A stretch of 64,000 nucleotides of DNA from Bacteroidaceae bacterium (GTDB taxonomy: Bacteria; Bacteroidota; Bacteroidia; Bacteroidales; Bacteroidaceae). The position numbers were made by a program, and so were the translations under genes. The notes beneath the pieces were generated by a model. It was not told where the DNA came from and searched no databases. It was given only the letters and a program-made list of their open reading frames with translations. The stretch is taken from positions 1 through 64,000 of the forward strand of contig JAFZVW010000021.1 in NCBI GenBank assembly GCA_017617635.1, given 5' to 3'. Positions 6,742 through 15,056 of this stretch are shown in pieces; position 1 is the stretch's first letter, and each line of letters begins with the position of its first letter.

Positions 6742-7656
6742 ATGAAGCACGAAAGACTTTGCATTGAAGTGGAGCGCAACATTGGGCGCAAAATGAAAAC
6801 AAAAGGTGACTTTGAGCAACTCTCCCTGCTTATTAGCCAACGTATAAGTGAACAGATTAGCCCGACAACTCTGATGCGCGTCTGGGGTTACCGCAAGGAG
6901 GTGGACACACGTGTTAACACAGTTGATACTCTGGCGCGATTCTTAGGCTACGAGGACTACGATGACTTTTTGGTAAGAGTTGAAGCAAGCGACAGATGCG
7001 CAACTACTGCATGCCGCAGCCGATGGCTGAAATTTACTGCAGCAGTAGTGTTCCTGCTTTTGATAGTAATAGGTGGGGCGCTTGTATATCTGAATTTCAA
7101 CCGACCTGATACAACAGAACAGGATGATACGGATGGTACGGATGTTCCTGCCTATATAACCCGCATCAACCAACTGAGCAACCAGCGCCAGTACTACATC
7201 CATACGCGCAACGACAAACGCGGTCTCCTGGGTATACACAACCATTTGCTCAGCACTACCTTCGGCGAAGCCCAACCCGGTCGCCGATGCGATAAGCCTG
7301 CTCCCTTTGCCATACTATGCTACGAGGGCTCTTATTATCTCTATAGCGTGGATAGTCGCTGTTTCATCAATGTCATTATGGAAGAAACACGTAATCCATT
7401 GGCCGAGAAATATAATCGTGACCAGTGGTGTGCGCTTGCCCTGCATGAGGAGGAAGGGGGCATAGTCATCGACTACAAATGCTGCAAGACACCATGCAGT
7501 CTTAATGTGAATGCAGCATACGGCACCCTTGTGACCGACTGGGGCACGCAGAACGGATACTACGATGACGGCAATCTCTTCTCGTTCGAGGATATCGGTC
7601 AGTTTGACCCTACCGAAGCCTTGGCGATACTGGAAAAGGGCTTGTCCGGGGAGTAA
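6742..7656 (+). CDS. Membrane-anchored regulator: DNA-binding-like N-terminus, one TM helix, extracellular module
   Basis: This is a 304-residue protein in three parts. Residues 1-80 form a helical region, PTTLMRVWGY...TVDTLARFLGYEDYDDF, matching the N-terminus of the protein at 54248-54805 at the same positions (LNTLKRLWGY...TLDSLAQYVGYRDYSIF). It is a likely helix-turn-helix-type region, though I cannot name the family. Residues about 97-118 are a transmembrane helix. Residues 139-300 are an outer module, LSNQRQYYIHT, PFAILCYEGSYYLYS, FDPTEALAIL, shared with the neighbouring BspA-like protein and the kinase at 54865-56733. The layout fits a one-component sensor that reads something outside and acts on DNA inside. 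It is divergent from the P-loop/BspA-like operon and converges on the hydroxyacid dehydrogenase gene. Confidence 0.7.
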   Translation: MKHERLCIEVERNIGRKMKTKGDFEQLSLLISQRISEQISPTTLMRVWGYRKEVDTRVNTVDTLARFLGYEDYDDFLVRVEASDRCATTACRSRWLKFTAAVVFLLLIVIGGALVYLNFNRPDTTEQDDTDGTDVPAYITRINQLSNQRQYYIHTRNDKRGLLGIHNHLLSTTFGEAQPGRRCDKPAPFAILCYEGSYYLYSVDSRCFINVIMEETRNPLAEKYNRDQWCALALHEEEGGIVIDYKCCKTPCSLNVNAAYGTLVTDWGTQNGYYDDGNLFSFEDIGQFDPTEALAILEKGLSGE

Positions 7657-7665
7657 TCTGTTTGT

Positions 7666-8622
7666 CTACACCACATTCTGTGGTTTGCCGGCAATGAAAG
7701 CGCGGACGTTGTCGACGACGGTGTCTATGAGACGGCGGCGTGCAGCACGGGTTGCCCATGCTGTATGTGGTGTTATGTGACAGTTGCGGGCGCCTATCAG
7801 GGGTGAGTCGTCAATGGGCGGCTCCTGGGCGAGAACGTCTACGCCTGCAGCATAGATCCGTCCGGAGTTGAGTGCATCCGCCAGGGCTTGCTCGTCCACG
7901 AGGGGACCACGTCCTGTATTGATAAGGATGGCGGTGGGCTTCATAAGGGCAAGGGTATCGGCATTGACGATATGGTGTGTCTCGGTGGTTAGGGGACAAT
8001 GCAGGCTTATGACGTCGGAATTGCTGAACAGATGGTTGATGTCGCGTGCCTTGCTGATGCCCATAGTGTGGAGTTGTTCCTGGCTCTTGCTGCTGAGGGC
8101 AAGGACGTGCATGCCTAATGATGCGGCAATACGGGCAACGGCGGTTCCGGTATTACCAAGACCTACTATACCCATAGTCATTCCGTCAAGTTCCTGCAGG
8201 GTAGGGCTGAAGAAACAGAAATCGGGGCATGATTCCCATTCTCCGAGATTTACCAGCTGGCTGTGCTGCTCGACCTGGTTGGTGATATTGAGCAGATGGG
8301 CGAAGACGCACTGTGCAACACTCATGGTGCTGTAGGCGGGTACGTTGGTGACGACAATGCCGCGGCGATGTGCCGCATCGAGGTCAACGACATTGTATCC
8401 CGTTGCGTTGACTCCGATGTACTTTAATTTGGGCAATTGGGCGATTTCATCGGCTCCGATAAAGACTTTGTTGGTAAGTGCAATATCGGCATCGCGCAGG
8501 CGCCTGACGGTGTCCTGCGGTGCAGTACGTTCGTAGATGTCTACACGCCCGAACTGTCTGAGGGCATCCCAGCTGAGGTCGCCGGGATTGGCTGCGTGGC
8601 CGTCCAGAATGACTATCTGCAT
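7666..8622 (-). CDS. D-2-hydroxyacid dehydrogenase (glycerate/hydroxypyruvate reductase type)
   Basis: This 318-residue cytoplasmic enzyme reduces 2-ketoacids with NAD(P)H. The Rossmann loop reads GIVGLGNTGTAVA (around residue 150). The catalytic set is the Arg in NTGRGPLVDE, the Glu in AGVDVLAQEPP and the His in CHITPHTAW, all present. Its length is usual for the family. The start overlaps the end of the DPP7-like gene by 10 bp, so it is the last gene of a minus-strand group (CPBP protease, DPP7, dehydrogenase). The exact substrate cannot be told; glycerate/hydroxypyruvate is the commonest annotation for this subgroup. Confidence 0.85.
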   Translation of the reverse strand: MQIVILDGHAANPGDLSWDALRQFGRVDIYERTAPQDTVRRLRDADIALTNKVFIGADEIAQLPKLKYIGVNATGYNVVDLDAAHRRGIVVTNVPAYSTMSVAQCVFAHLLNITNQVEQHSQLVNLGEWESCPDFCFFSPTLQELDGMTMGIVGLGNTGTAVARIAASLGMHVLALSSKSQEQLHTMGISKARDINHLFSNSDVISLHCPLTTETHHIVNADTLALMKPTAILINTGRGPLVDEQALADALNSGRIYAAGVDVLAQEPPIDDSPLIGARNCHITPHTAWATRAARRRLIDTVVDNVRAFIAGKPQNVV

Positions 8623-10772
8623 AGTTCCCTGACAAGACTACGGGCACCGCCCCAGCGGTCGATAACCCACATCACGAATCGGATGTCCACACCTATGCAG
8701 CGCTGCAGGGTGGGGTCGAAGCTGATGTCTCCGGCCATTGCTTCCCAGTTGCCGTCGAAGGCGAGGCCTATGACGCGGCCCTTGCCGTCGAACATGGGCG
8801 AACCGCTGTTGCCGCCGGTTATGTCGTTGTTGCTGAGGAAGCAGAGCTGCATCTTGCCTGTAGTCTTGTCGGCATAGGGTTGGAACTTGCCTTGCTTGAG
8901 AAGGCTGACAATCCGTGGTTCCAGGCGGTAGTCGCTTATCTTGTCCTGCTGTGCGGCCTTGTCAAGCAGGCTCTGGCTGTCGGTGAAATAATTGTAATGT
9001 GTGCCGTTGGCGGTATAGTCCTGGATATTGCCGTAGCTGAGGCGCATGGTAAAATTTGCATCGCTGTAATGGGGGCATTCCTGCTCCATCTCAAGCAGCG
9101 CCTGTGTCAGCAGGCGTTCGTTATGCTCGATGGTAATACTTGCCTTGCGGGCACGTGCTGACATTAAGGACCACATCTGCAGGATGCTGTCGTAGGCAAC
9201 CATAACGGGGTCGGTGTCGCGAAGGGTGCTGTCGCGCAGGACCTTGCCTACACAAGTGGTGTCCAGTAGGCAGGTCTTGGCAAATAGGTCGCGTGAATAT
9301 GCCTTGCAGTCGCCGCCGTAGAGGCTGTCGATGATGTTGTAGATTGTGGGGAGATATTCGCTGCCTACCTTCTGACGGTAGAGTTCCAGCAGAGCGGCCG
9401 TCGTTTCCTGGTCGATGCGAGCATCATAGTCCTTGTAGAATGCCTGCAGGGATTCGTGGCGCTGACTTGCCTCGTCGGGACTGGCATCCTGAGGCATGCG
9501 TGTGATGATGCTTGCAGCCTTGCCTATCTCGATACCGCTGAAGAAGGTCTCGCGGAAATATGTTGCGGCTGCCACGATGCCATAGCGGTCGGCGTATGCC
9601 TTCTCCAACGAAGGCAGGACATTGCCGAAACGTGCGAGGCGGTCAGTGCCCTCGCCTGTCTCGGGGGTATTGATCCAGTTGGTGATGGCTTGCTCGGTAT
9701 TGCGTTTCTGACCAACGACGTCAAGGTCCTGGACAGCTTTGTTCATACCGATGCTGTTTTTCCAATAGTTGCTGGATCGTGCCCATTTGCTGGAGTATTT
9801 GATTGCTATTGAACGGTCGCTGTCCATCCAACGCCTCCATACGTTCTGCTTGGCTGTACGGACGTCTATGACGGCCTGGTTGGATGCTGTGGTGCGTTCG
9901 TATATGCCCCAACTGGACAGGTAGCGGTCGGTACTGCCGGGATAGCCGATAGTCATGCAGTAGTCGCCCGGGGTGTAGCCTTCGAGGCTGACGGGTGCAT
10001 AGCCGGGTGTCTTGAGGGGCACGTTATCGGGGCTGTATTCGGCAGGGTTGCCGTTTTTGTCGGCATAGATGCGGAACATGCTGAAGTCGCATGTCTGACG
10101 GGGCCACATCCAGTTGTCGGTATCGCCTCCGAACTTGCCTAATGTCTCGGTGGCGGTAAAGACGAGACGTACATCGCGATATACCTTATAATAAGATACA
10201 TAGTATGCATTGCCGTTATAATATGTTGCTACGCGGCATTCCATTCCCGGGTTTGCCTTTTCGAAACGGCGTTCCATCCTTGTGCATATTCCATCGGCAT
10301 AGAGGGCTTCGACCTGGGCGCGCGAAAGGGTGTCTTTCTGTGCCGTTGCGATGCTGTCCAACTGGGCAATAACGTCAGCGGTACAGTCTTCGGTCTTGAC
10401 AAGGAAGCGCACGAAATATCCGGGTGCGGGACGTTCCTTGCTGCGCTTGCGTGCAACGAAACCGTTTTTAAGTATGTCGTCCTTGGGTGTGGAGAGTGCC
10501 TGAATGGCCTGATAACCGCAATGGTGGTTGGTGAGGAAGAGTCCGTCGGGGGACACTACCACACCAGAGCAGAAATCACAGAGGTCGATAACGGCATCCT
10601 TGAGGCTGCGCCCGTCGGGGTTGTACAGCTGCTGGGGAGTGAGCTGCAGTCCTAATGATTTCATGACTTGAGCGGTACGGGGATCGATGTTATTGAGCAT
10701 CCACATGCCTTCGTCGGCTACCGCGCCGAGGGTGCAGACGGCAAGAATGATTGAAAGAAAGGTCTTTTTCAT
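8613..10772 (-). CDS. dpp7: S46-family dipeptidyl peptidase, DPP7 type
   Basis: This 719-residue exported serine peptidase releases N-terminal dipeptides from peptides in the periplasm. This supports amino-acid use in asaccharolytic or proteolytic Bacteroidales. A signal peptide covers residues 1-19. The catalytic His lies in TNHHCGY, the Asp in GGDTDNW and the Ser in GGNSGSP. The residue 18 positions after the catalytic Ser is Gly (FDGN). By family knowledge, Gly here marks DPP7 (hydrophobic P1), while Arg marks DPP11 (acidic P1). Length is normal. The start lies 2 bp after the CPBP gene stop, and its end overlaps the dehydrogenase gene. Confidence 0.9.
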   Translation of the reverse strand: MKKTFLSIILAVCTLGAVADEGMWMLNNIDPRTAQVMKSLGLQLTPQQLYNPDGRSLKDAVIDLCDFCSGVVVSPDGLFLTNHHCGYQAIQALSTPKDDILKNGFVARKRSKERPAPGYFVRFLVKTEDCTADVIAQLDSIATAQKDTLSRAQVEALYADGICTRMERRFEKANPGMECRVATYYNGNAYYVSYYKVYRDVRLVFTATETLGKFGGDTDNWMWPRQTCDFSMFRIYADKNGNPAEYSPDNVPLKTPGYAPVSLEGYTPGDYCMTIGYPGSTDRYLSSWGIYERTTASNQAVIDVRTAKQNVWRRWMDSDRSIAIKYSSKWARSSNYWKNSIGMNKAVQDLDVVGQKRNTEQAITNWINTPETGEGTDRLARFGNVLPSLEKAYADRYGIVAAATYFRETFFSGIEIGKAASIITRMPQDASPDEASQRHESLQAFYKDYDARIDQETTAALLELYRQKVGSEYLPTIYNIIDSLYGGDCKAYSRDLFAKTCLLDTTCVGKVLRDSTLRDTDPVMVAYDSILQMWSLMSARARKASITIEHNERLLTQALLEMEQECPHYSDANFTMRLSYGNIQDYTANGTHYNYFTDSQSLLDKAAQQDKISDYRLEPRIVSLLKQGKFQPYADKTTGKMQLCFLSNNDITGGNSGSPMFDGKGRVIGLAFDGNWEAMAGDISFDPTLQRCIGVDIRFVMWVIDRWGGARSLVRELCR

Positions 10773-10773
10773 C

Positions 10774-11334
10774 TTATTTTATTGTTTGGTTTGTTTCATT
10801 TATATATCTGTGCATGCTGCCGGGCACGACAAACGCACACAGTATGATAATTACCCATGCAACGACTGGACCGCCTATGCTGTCAGTAAGGCTGAAATCC
10901 GGTGAAAATTTGTATTCCAGGACTGCTATGGCATTGTTGAAGATGTGGATGGAAAGGCATAGCCAAAATCCGCTGCGCCAATAGAATATGCCCAGCATGA
11001 TGCCCATTGCCAATGCAACGGGTGTCTGTGCAGGGTTCCAGTGTGCTAGGGTGAAGAGCGATGCAGAAATGACGATTGAAATCCAGGGGTTGATGCGTGT
11101 CCATCGCAAGAGGCTTCCGAGAATGGCAAGGCGGAAGATGAGTTCCTCGATTACAGGTCCCAGTATTGTGACAAAGACAATGCCCCATGTTCTGCTCAAC
11201 AGCTGTTCGATGATTGGAGTGGCATTGTCGGTCAGATCAAACCGTTCGGTAAGCAGGTTGAGCATGAGTATTGCAGGCACAACTGCCAGGAAGCCATAGC
11301 GGGCATTGCATATTTTGTGTACGAATTGCATCAT
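10774..11334 (-). CDS. CPBP-family intramembrane glutamic protease (CAAX/Abi type)
   Basis: This 186-residue multi-pass membrane protein has the family motifs EELIFR (EExxxR, about residues 64-69), FTLAHW (FxxxH, about 94-99) and HIFNNAIA (HxxxN, about 145-152). Together these form the metal-free glutamate protease site. Family members cleave or process membrane proteins, and some have roles in bacteriocin immunity. It is the first gene of the group leading into the DPP7 gene with 1 bp between them. It is divergent from trmH. Confidence 0.8.
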   Translation of the reverse strand: MMQFVHKICNARYGFLAVVPAILMLNLLTERFDLTDNATPIIEQLLSRTWGIVFVTILGPVIEELIFRLAILGSLLRWTRINPWISIVISASLFTLAHWNPAQTPVALAMGIMLGIFYWRSGFWLCLSIHIFNNAIAVLEYKFSPDFSLTDSIGGPVVAWVIIILCAFVVPGSMHRYINETNQTIK

Positions 11335-11409
11335 CGGATAATTTTGGCAAAAATATTGATTTTTATACTAAAGGCAAGGGATGTGGTATGCTATTTTGCG
11401 GTTTTTTTG

Positions 11410-11417
11410 TATTTTTG
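11410..11417 (+). promoter_or_regulatory. -7 promoter box of trmH-like gene
   Basis: TATTTTTG fits TAnnTTTG and ends 8 bp before the ATG at 11425. The transcript would have almost no leader. Confidence 0.5.
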
Positions 11418-11424
11418 CATCACT

Positions 11425-12246
11425 ATGCAAGAGGAACTGACAATAACAAGCCTGCAGAACCCCAGGATAAAGGCTTTGCTTCAGCTGCAGCAGAAATCTT
11501 CAGTGCGCCGCAAGGAGGGACTTTTTGTAGTTGAGGGACAGCGTGAACTGATGCATTGTCTGGAAAAGAGCTGGTGTGTGGAGAGCGTATTCCTGAATCC
11601 CGACCTGCCGACGACATCTGAGAGGAATGACGTGCTGGATTTGCGTCACCCGGGATTGCGCAACTGTACCGTGTACCGTGTATCGGCTGCCGTATATGAG
11701 AAGATTGCGTATCGCGGCAGTACCGAGGGCGTTGTGGCCACAGTGCGTACTCCCAGCCATAGTTTGTCAGACCTGAAGACGGTATCCAAAGCTCCGCTGT
11801 ATGTGATACTGGAGGGTGTGGAAAAACCGGGTAACATGGGGGCTATATTGCGCAGTGCCGATGCTGCGGGGGTGGATGCGGTGATTGCATGCGATGCATT
11901 GACAGACATCTTTAACCCGAATCTGATACGCGCTTCGCTTGGTGGAATATTCTCGGTCCCCGTTGCCACCGCGACATCGCAGGAGTGCATTGCATTCCTG
12001 AAGGAACGTGGAGTGAGGATACTGACAGCACAACTACAGGATTCGGAATTGTACTATGATACGGACATGACGTGCCCCACTGCAATTGTAATGGGTACTG
12101 AATCGACGGGACTTACGCAGCAGTGGCGTGATGCTGCGGATGCACATATACGTATACCGATGCTGGGTATACTGGATTCGCTGAATGTGTCTGTTTCTGC
12201 TGCTATTTTGATGTTCGAGGCTGTCCGTCAGAGACAAAACGCCTGA
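11425..12246 (+). CDS. TrmH/SpoU-family RNA 2'-O-methyltransferase
   Basis: Starting at ATG 11425 gives 273 residues. Longer frames would run through the promoter box. The N-terminus (ITSLQNPRIKALLQLQQK...GLFVVEGQRE) is the SpoU substrate-binding domain. The C-terminal knotted SPOUT domain shows VILEGVEKPGNMGAILRSADAAG, then ASLGGIFSVP and MGTESTGL, the three SpoU motifs that bind S-adenosylmethionine in the trefoil knot. It methylates a ribose in rRNA or tRNA; the target is unknown. The 3' end overlaps the convergent patatin gene by 44 bp. Confidence 0.9.
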   Translation: MQEELTITSLQNPRIKALLQLQQKSSVRRKEGLFVVEGQRELMHCLEKSWCVESVFLNPDLPTTSERNDVLDLRHPGLRNCTVYRVSAAVYEKIAYRGSTEGVVATVRTPSHSLSDLKTVSKAPLYVILEGVEKPGNMGAILRSADAAGVDAVIACDALTDIFNPNLIRASLGGIFSVPVATATSQECIAFLKERGVRILTAQLQDSELYYDTDMTCPTAIVMGTESTGLTQQWRDAADAHIRIPMLGILDSLNVSVSAAILMFEAVRQRQNA

Positions 12247-13078
12247 TTTCATCAAGCATCTGCAGGGTCTTTTCGCGACCGGCATCGTAGATTGACTGAA
12301 TCTTCTGGCTGTTCATTTCCAGACGTCCTATGTCGAGCGGGCGGTCGGGACAGATGAGCAGGGCATTGCCTTCCATGGCTTGACGGGCAACGTAATCCAG
12401 CTGTGCATTGTACATTTCGTGGCGTATATTCATCATACGTGCCACCTGTGGATAGCGGTGACACCAGAGACGCAGGAACCAGTACACCAAACGTGCACGG
12501 GTTTTGCGGTATGTGGGTGGCTGGGTAAGAATAACCACGCAGCGCCTGTAGCCCTGATCCTGCAGGAACCGAAGGGGAATGCTGTCGGATATGCCTCCGT
12601 CCAGGAGAACCTGACCGTCCAGATGTACGGGGCGTGCAAAAACCGGCATGGAAGCGGAAGCGCGCATATATTGGAGGCCTGTGCCGTAAGCGTCATCTAT
12701 CCTGGTATATACTGGTCGTGCATTTATGATATCCGTGGATACCGACCAAAAGGGTATGGGGTTGGTGCGGAATGTTTCGAAATCAAATGGGTCCAGATGG
12801 TATGGTAGTGTTTCGTACGAAAATGGCACGTTGACAAAGTCACCGGTTCTGAACCAAGAACGCCAGCTCATATAACGCGGATCGCATGTAAAGCGCAGGT
12901 TATAGCAAAGGGCGCGACCTGGCTGACGGGACTTGTAGTTACAGCCGAACAGTGCTCCTGCCGATACACCGACCACGGCATCAAGGCGAATACCTTCCTG
13001 CATGAGGACATCCAGCACGCCGTTGGTGAACATACTGCGCATGCCGCCTCCTTCCAATACCAGTCCTGTCTTCTGCAT
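12203..13078 (-). CDS. Patatin-like phospholipase (RssA/YjjU type)
   Basis: This 291-residue serine hydrolase has the patatin oxyanion loop GGGMRS (residues 10-15), the nucleophile elbow GVSAG (about 38-42) and the catalytic Asp in LLDGGISDSIP. There is no signal peptide, so it is probably a cytoplasmic lipase or esterase acting on phospholipids. It lies 15 bp downstream of dprA on the same strand and overlaps trmH at its 3' end. Confidence 0.88.
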   Translation of the reverse strand: MQKTGLVLEGGGMRSMFTNGVLDVLMQEGIRLDAVVGVSAGALFGCNYKSRQPGRALCYNLRFTCDPRYMSWRSWFRTGDFVNVPFSYETLPYHLDPFDFETFRTNPIPFWSVSTDIINARPVYTRIDDAYGTGLQYMRASASMPVFARPVHLDGQVLLDGGISDSIPLRFLQDQGYRRCVVILTQPPTYRKTRARLVYWFLRLWCHRYPQVARMMNIRHEMYNAQLDYVARQAMEGNALLICPDRPLDIGRLEMNSQKIQSIYDAGREKTLQMLDEIRRFVSDGQPRTSK

Positions 13079-13093
13079 TGTTTCACTATATTA

Positions 13094-14227
13094 TTAAACA
13101 GATAATCTGACACATGCCCCCGGCAGGTTGCGCACAAGACCCTTCATTTCCATTGAAAGCAGTATTCCGCTTAGCTTGCCTATGGGAATACCTGTCTGCA
13201 GAGACAGCTGGTTTGTCTCGAGGCGGTCATGCCCCTGCAAGACTCTGACGATTGCCTGTTCGTCATCGGTAAGATGGGAAACAGGTAAAATGCCGTCAGC
13301 CGTTGATTCGTCAGATACGGCTTTAGCACTACCCCACCCCAGTGTATCCAAAACCGAACCGGCATCCAGCAGGGCATGCGCCCCGTTGTTGTCTATGAGT
13401 TTGTTGCAACCGGTTGAATACTGGTCGGTAATACGTCCGGGGACAGCGAAGACCTCACGCCCGTAATCCTGGGCCAGTTCGGCTGTAATCAGGCTTCCGC
13501 CCTTGGTGGCACTCTCGATTACAATGGTTGCATCCGAGCAGCCTGCCACTATACGGTTGCGTTGTACAAAGTTGAACTTGTCGACGGGTGTACCTGAAGG
13601 GAATTCGGTCAGCAAACCTCCTTGCGCAAGCATCTGTATTGCGGTGGAACGGTGCAAAGTGGGATAAATCTGATCCATTCCGTGTGCAAGGACGGCTACT
13701 GTTTCCAGATTGTTTTCCAATGCGGCACGATGGCTGTGTATGTCTACTCCGTATGCCAGACCACTGATTATAACTATATCTGGGCATGCCTGAGCCAAAT
13801 CGCGTACAAGACGTGCAATGACGTTCCTGCCGTAATCGGTAATCCGGCGTGTACCTACTATCGATAGGATGTGTCTGGCATTAAGATCCGCAGATCCGCG
13901 GTAGAACAGCACCATAGGGGGATCTGTGCATTCGCGCAGACGATGCGGGTATCGGGGATCGGTATATGCGATGCATTGTATGTGTCCGCCTTCGGCCCAC
14001 TCCATCTCCTTGCGGCATCCGTCAATGAGACTGTCCATCTGCTGCAGTCCTTCGGCAAGCCGCTTGTGGCTGTTGGGTATTATGTCCAGGATGTCCTTGC
14101 GGTTTTTCCAGACAGCAGCGGCACTGCCCATTGTGTCGACTATGATTTTCTGCTGACGCATGGACAGGTGGGGCACTCGGGACAAGGCCATCATAAGCAG
14201 TGGTTCCTGTTTGTCGAAGTCGGGCAT
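13094..14227 (-). CDS. dprA: DprA, DNA-processing protein for natural transformation
   Basis: This 377-residue protein loads RecA on incoming single-stranded DNA. The DprA Rossmann-like core contains VGTRRITDYGRNVIARLV, ISGLAYGVDIHSHRAAL, and GGSLITAELAQDYGREVFAVPG. The N-terminus is SAM-like and the C-terminus (about 310-377) a winged-helix domain (LQTGIPIGKLSGILLSMEMKGLV). Length is typical. It is the first gene of an operon with the patatin-like gene and is divergent from dapB. Confidence 0.93.
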   Translation of the reverse strand: MPDFDKQEPLLMMALSRVPHLSMRQQKIIVDTMGSAAAVWKNRKDILDIIPNSHKRLAEGLQQMDSLIDGCRKEMEWAEGGHIQCIAYTDPRYPHRLRECTDPPMVLFYRGSADLNARHILSIVGTRRITDYGRNVIARLVRDLAQACPDIVIISGLAYGVDIHSHRAALENNLETVAVLAHGMDQIYPTLHRSTAIQMLAQGGLLTEFPSGTPVDKFNFVQRNRIVAGCSDATIVIESATKGGSLITAELAQDYGREVFAVPGRITDQYSTGCNKLIDNNGAHALLDAGSVLDTLGWGSAKAVSDESTADGILPVSHLTDDEQAIVRVLQGHDRLETNQLSLQTGIPIGKLSGILLSMEMKGLVRNLPGACVRLSV

Positions 14228-14306
14228 AGCGATATATAACTGTTATAAAAACGTGGTAAAGATATAAAAAGTTATAATGCGGATATGTGATTATGGCAAA
14301 AAATCG

Positions 14307-14314
14307 TAACTTTG
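14307..14314 (+). promoter_or_regulatory. -7 promoter box of the dapB-lepB-queC operon
   Basis: TAACTTTG matches TAnnTTTG, 23 bp before the dapB ATG. TATG at 14284-14287, 19 bp upstream, is a weak -33 candidate. Confidence 0.5.
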
Positions 14315-14337
14315 CCCGCGAATAATTCGTAATAATC

Positions 14338-15054
14338 ATGAAAATAGCGCTTATAGGTTACGGCAAGATGGGCCGTATGATAGAGGAGATTGCAATAAGC
14401 CGTGGTCACAGGATTGTATGCAAGATAGATATTGACAATCCACAGGATTTTGACAGTGAGGCATTCGGCAGTGCCGATGTGGCAATAGAGTTTACTGCTC
14501 CCGGCGTTGCTGCAGACAATGTCCGCAAGGCTATGGAACGTGGCGTGAAGGTTGTAAGCGGTAGTACCGGATGGCTGAAAGACGAGGTGCTGGAGGAGAT
14601 GAAGGAGCGTTGCAGGAACGGGGCTTCGCTGCTATGGAGCAGCAACTATAGCGTTGGCGTTGCTATCTTCCGTGCCGTGAACCGCCATCTGGCCAGAATA
14701 ATGAATGCCTATCCGCAATATGACGTGAATATGGTAGAGACACATCATGTTCACAAACTGGATGCTCCGTCGGGAACTGCCATCACACTGGCCGAACAGG
14801 CTGTGGCTGAGCTTGACCGCAAGAACCGCTGGGGATTGCACGAGACGGCTGCAGACGTATTGCGTATTGACGATGTACGTCGGGGTGAGGTTCCTGGTAT
14901 ACATACAATAACGTATGACAGTTCCGAGGATTACATAGAGATAAAGCATTCGGCATACAACCGTCGCGGATTTGCCCTGGGTGCGGTATTGGCTGCTGAG
15001 TTCATGGCTGACCACGATGGGTGGCAGACAATTGATGACCTGTTTAAGTTTTGA
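14338..15054 (+). CDS. dapB: 4-hydroxy-tetrahydrodipicolinate reductase
   Basis: This 238-residue enzyme of the lysine/meso-diaminopimelate pathway uses NAD(P)H. The N-terminal nucleotide-binding motif is ALIGYGKMGRMI. The signature ETHHVHKLDAPSGTA (about residues 137-151) carries the catalytic His pair and Lys. The length fits the shorter Bacteroidetes form. The lepB ATG follows 2 bp after its stop, and queC follows lepB, so all three are likely cotranscribed. Confidence 0.95.
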   Translation: MKIALIGYGKMGRMIEEIAISRGHRIVCKIDIDNPQDFDSEAFGSADVAIEFTAPGVAADNVRKAMERGVKVVSGSTGWLKDEVLEEMKERCRNGASLLWSSNYSVGVAIFRAVNRHLARIMNAYPQYDVNMVETHHVHKLDAPSGTAITLAEQAVAELDRKNRWGLHETAADVLRIDDVRRGEVPGIHTITYDSSEDYIEIKHSAYNRRGFALGAVLAAEFMADHDGWQTIDDLFKF

Positions 15055-15056
15055 CT

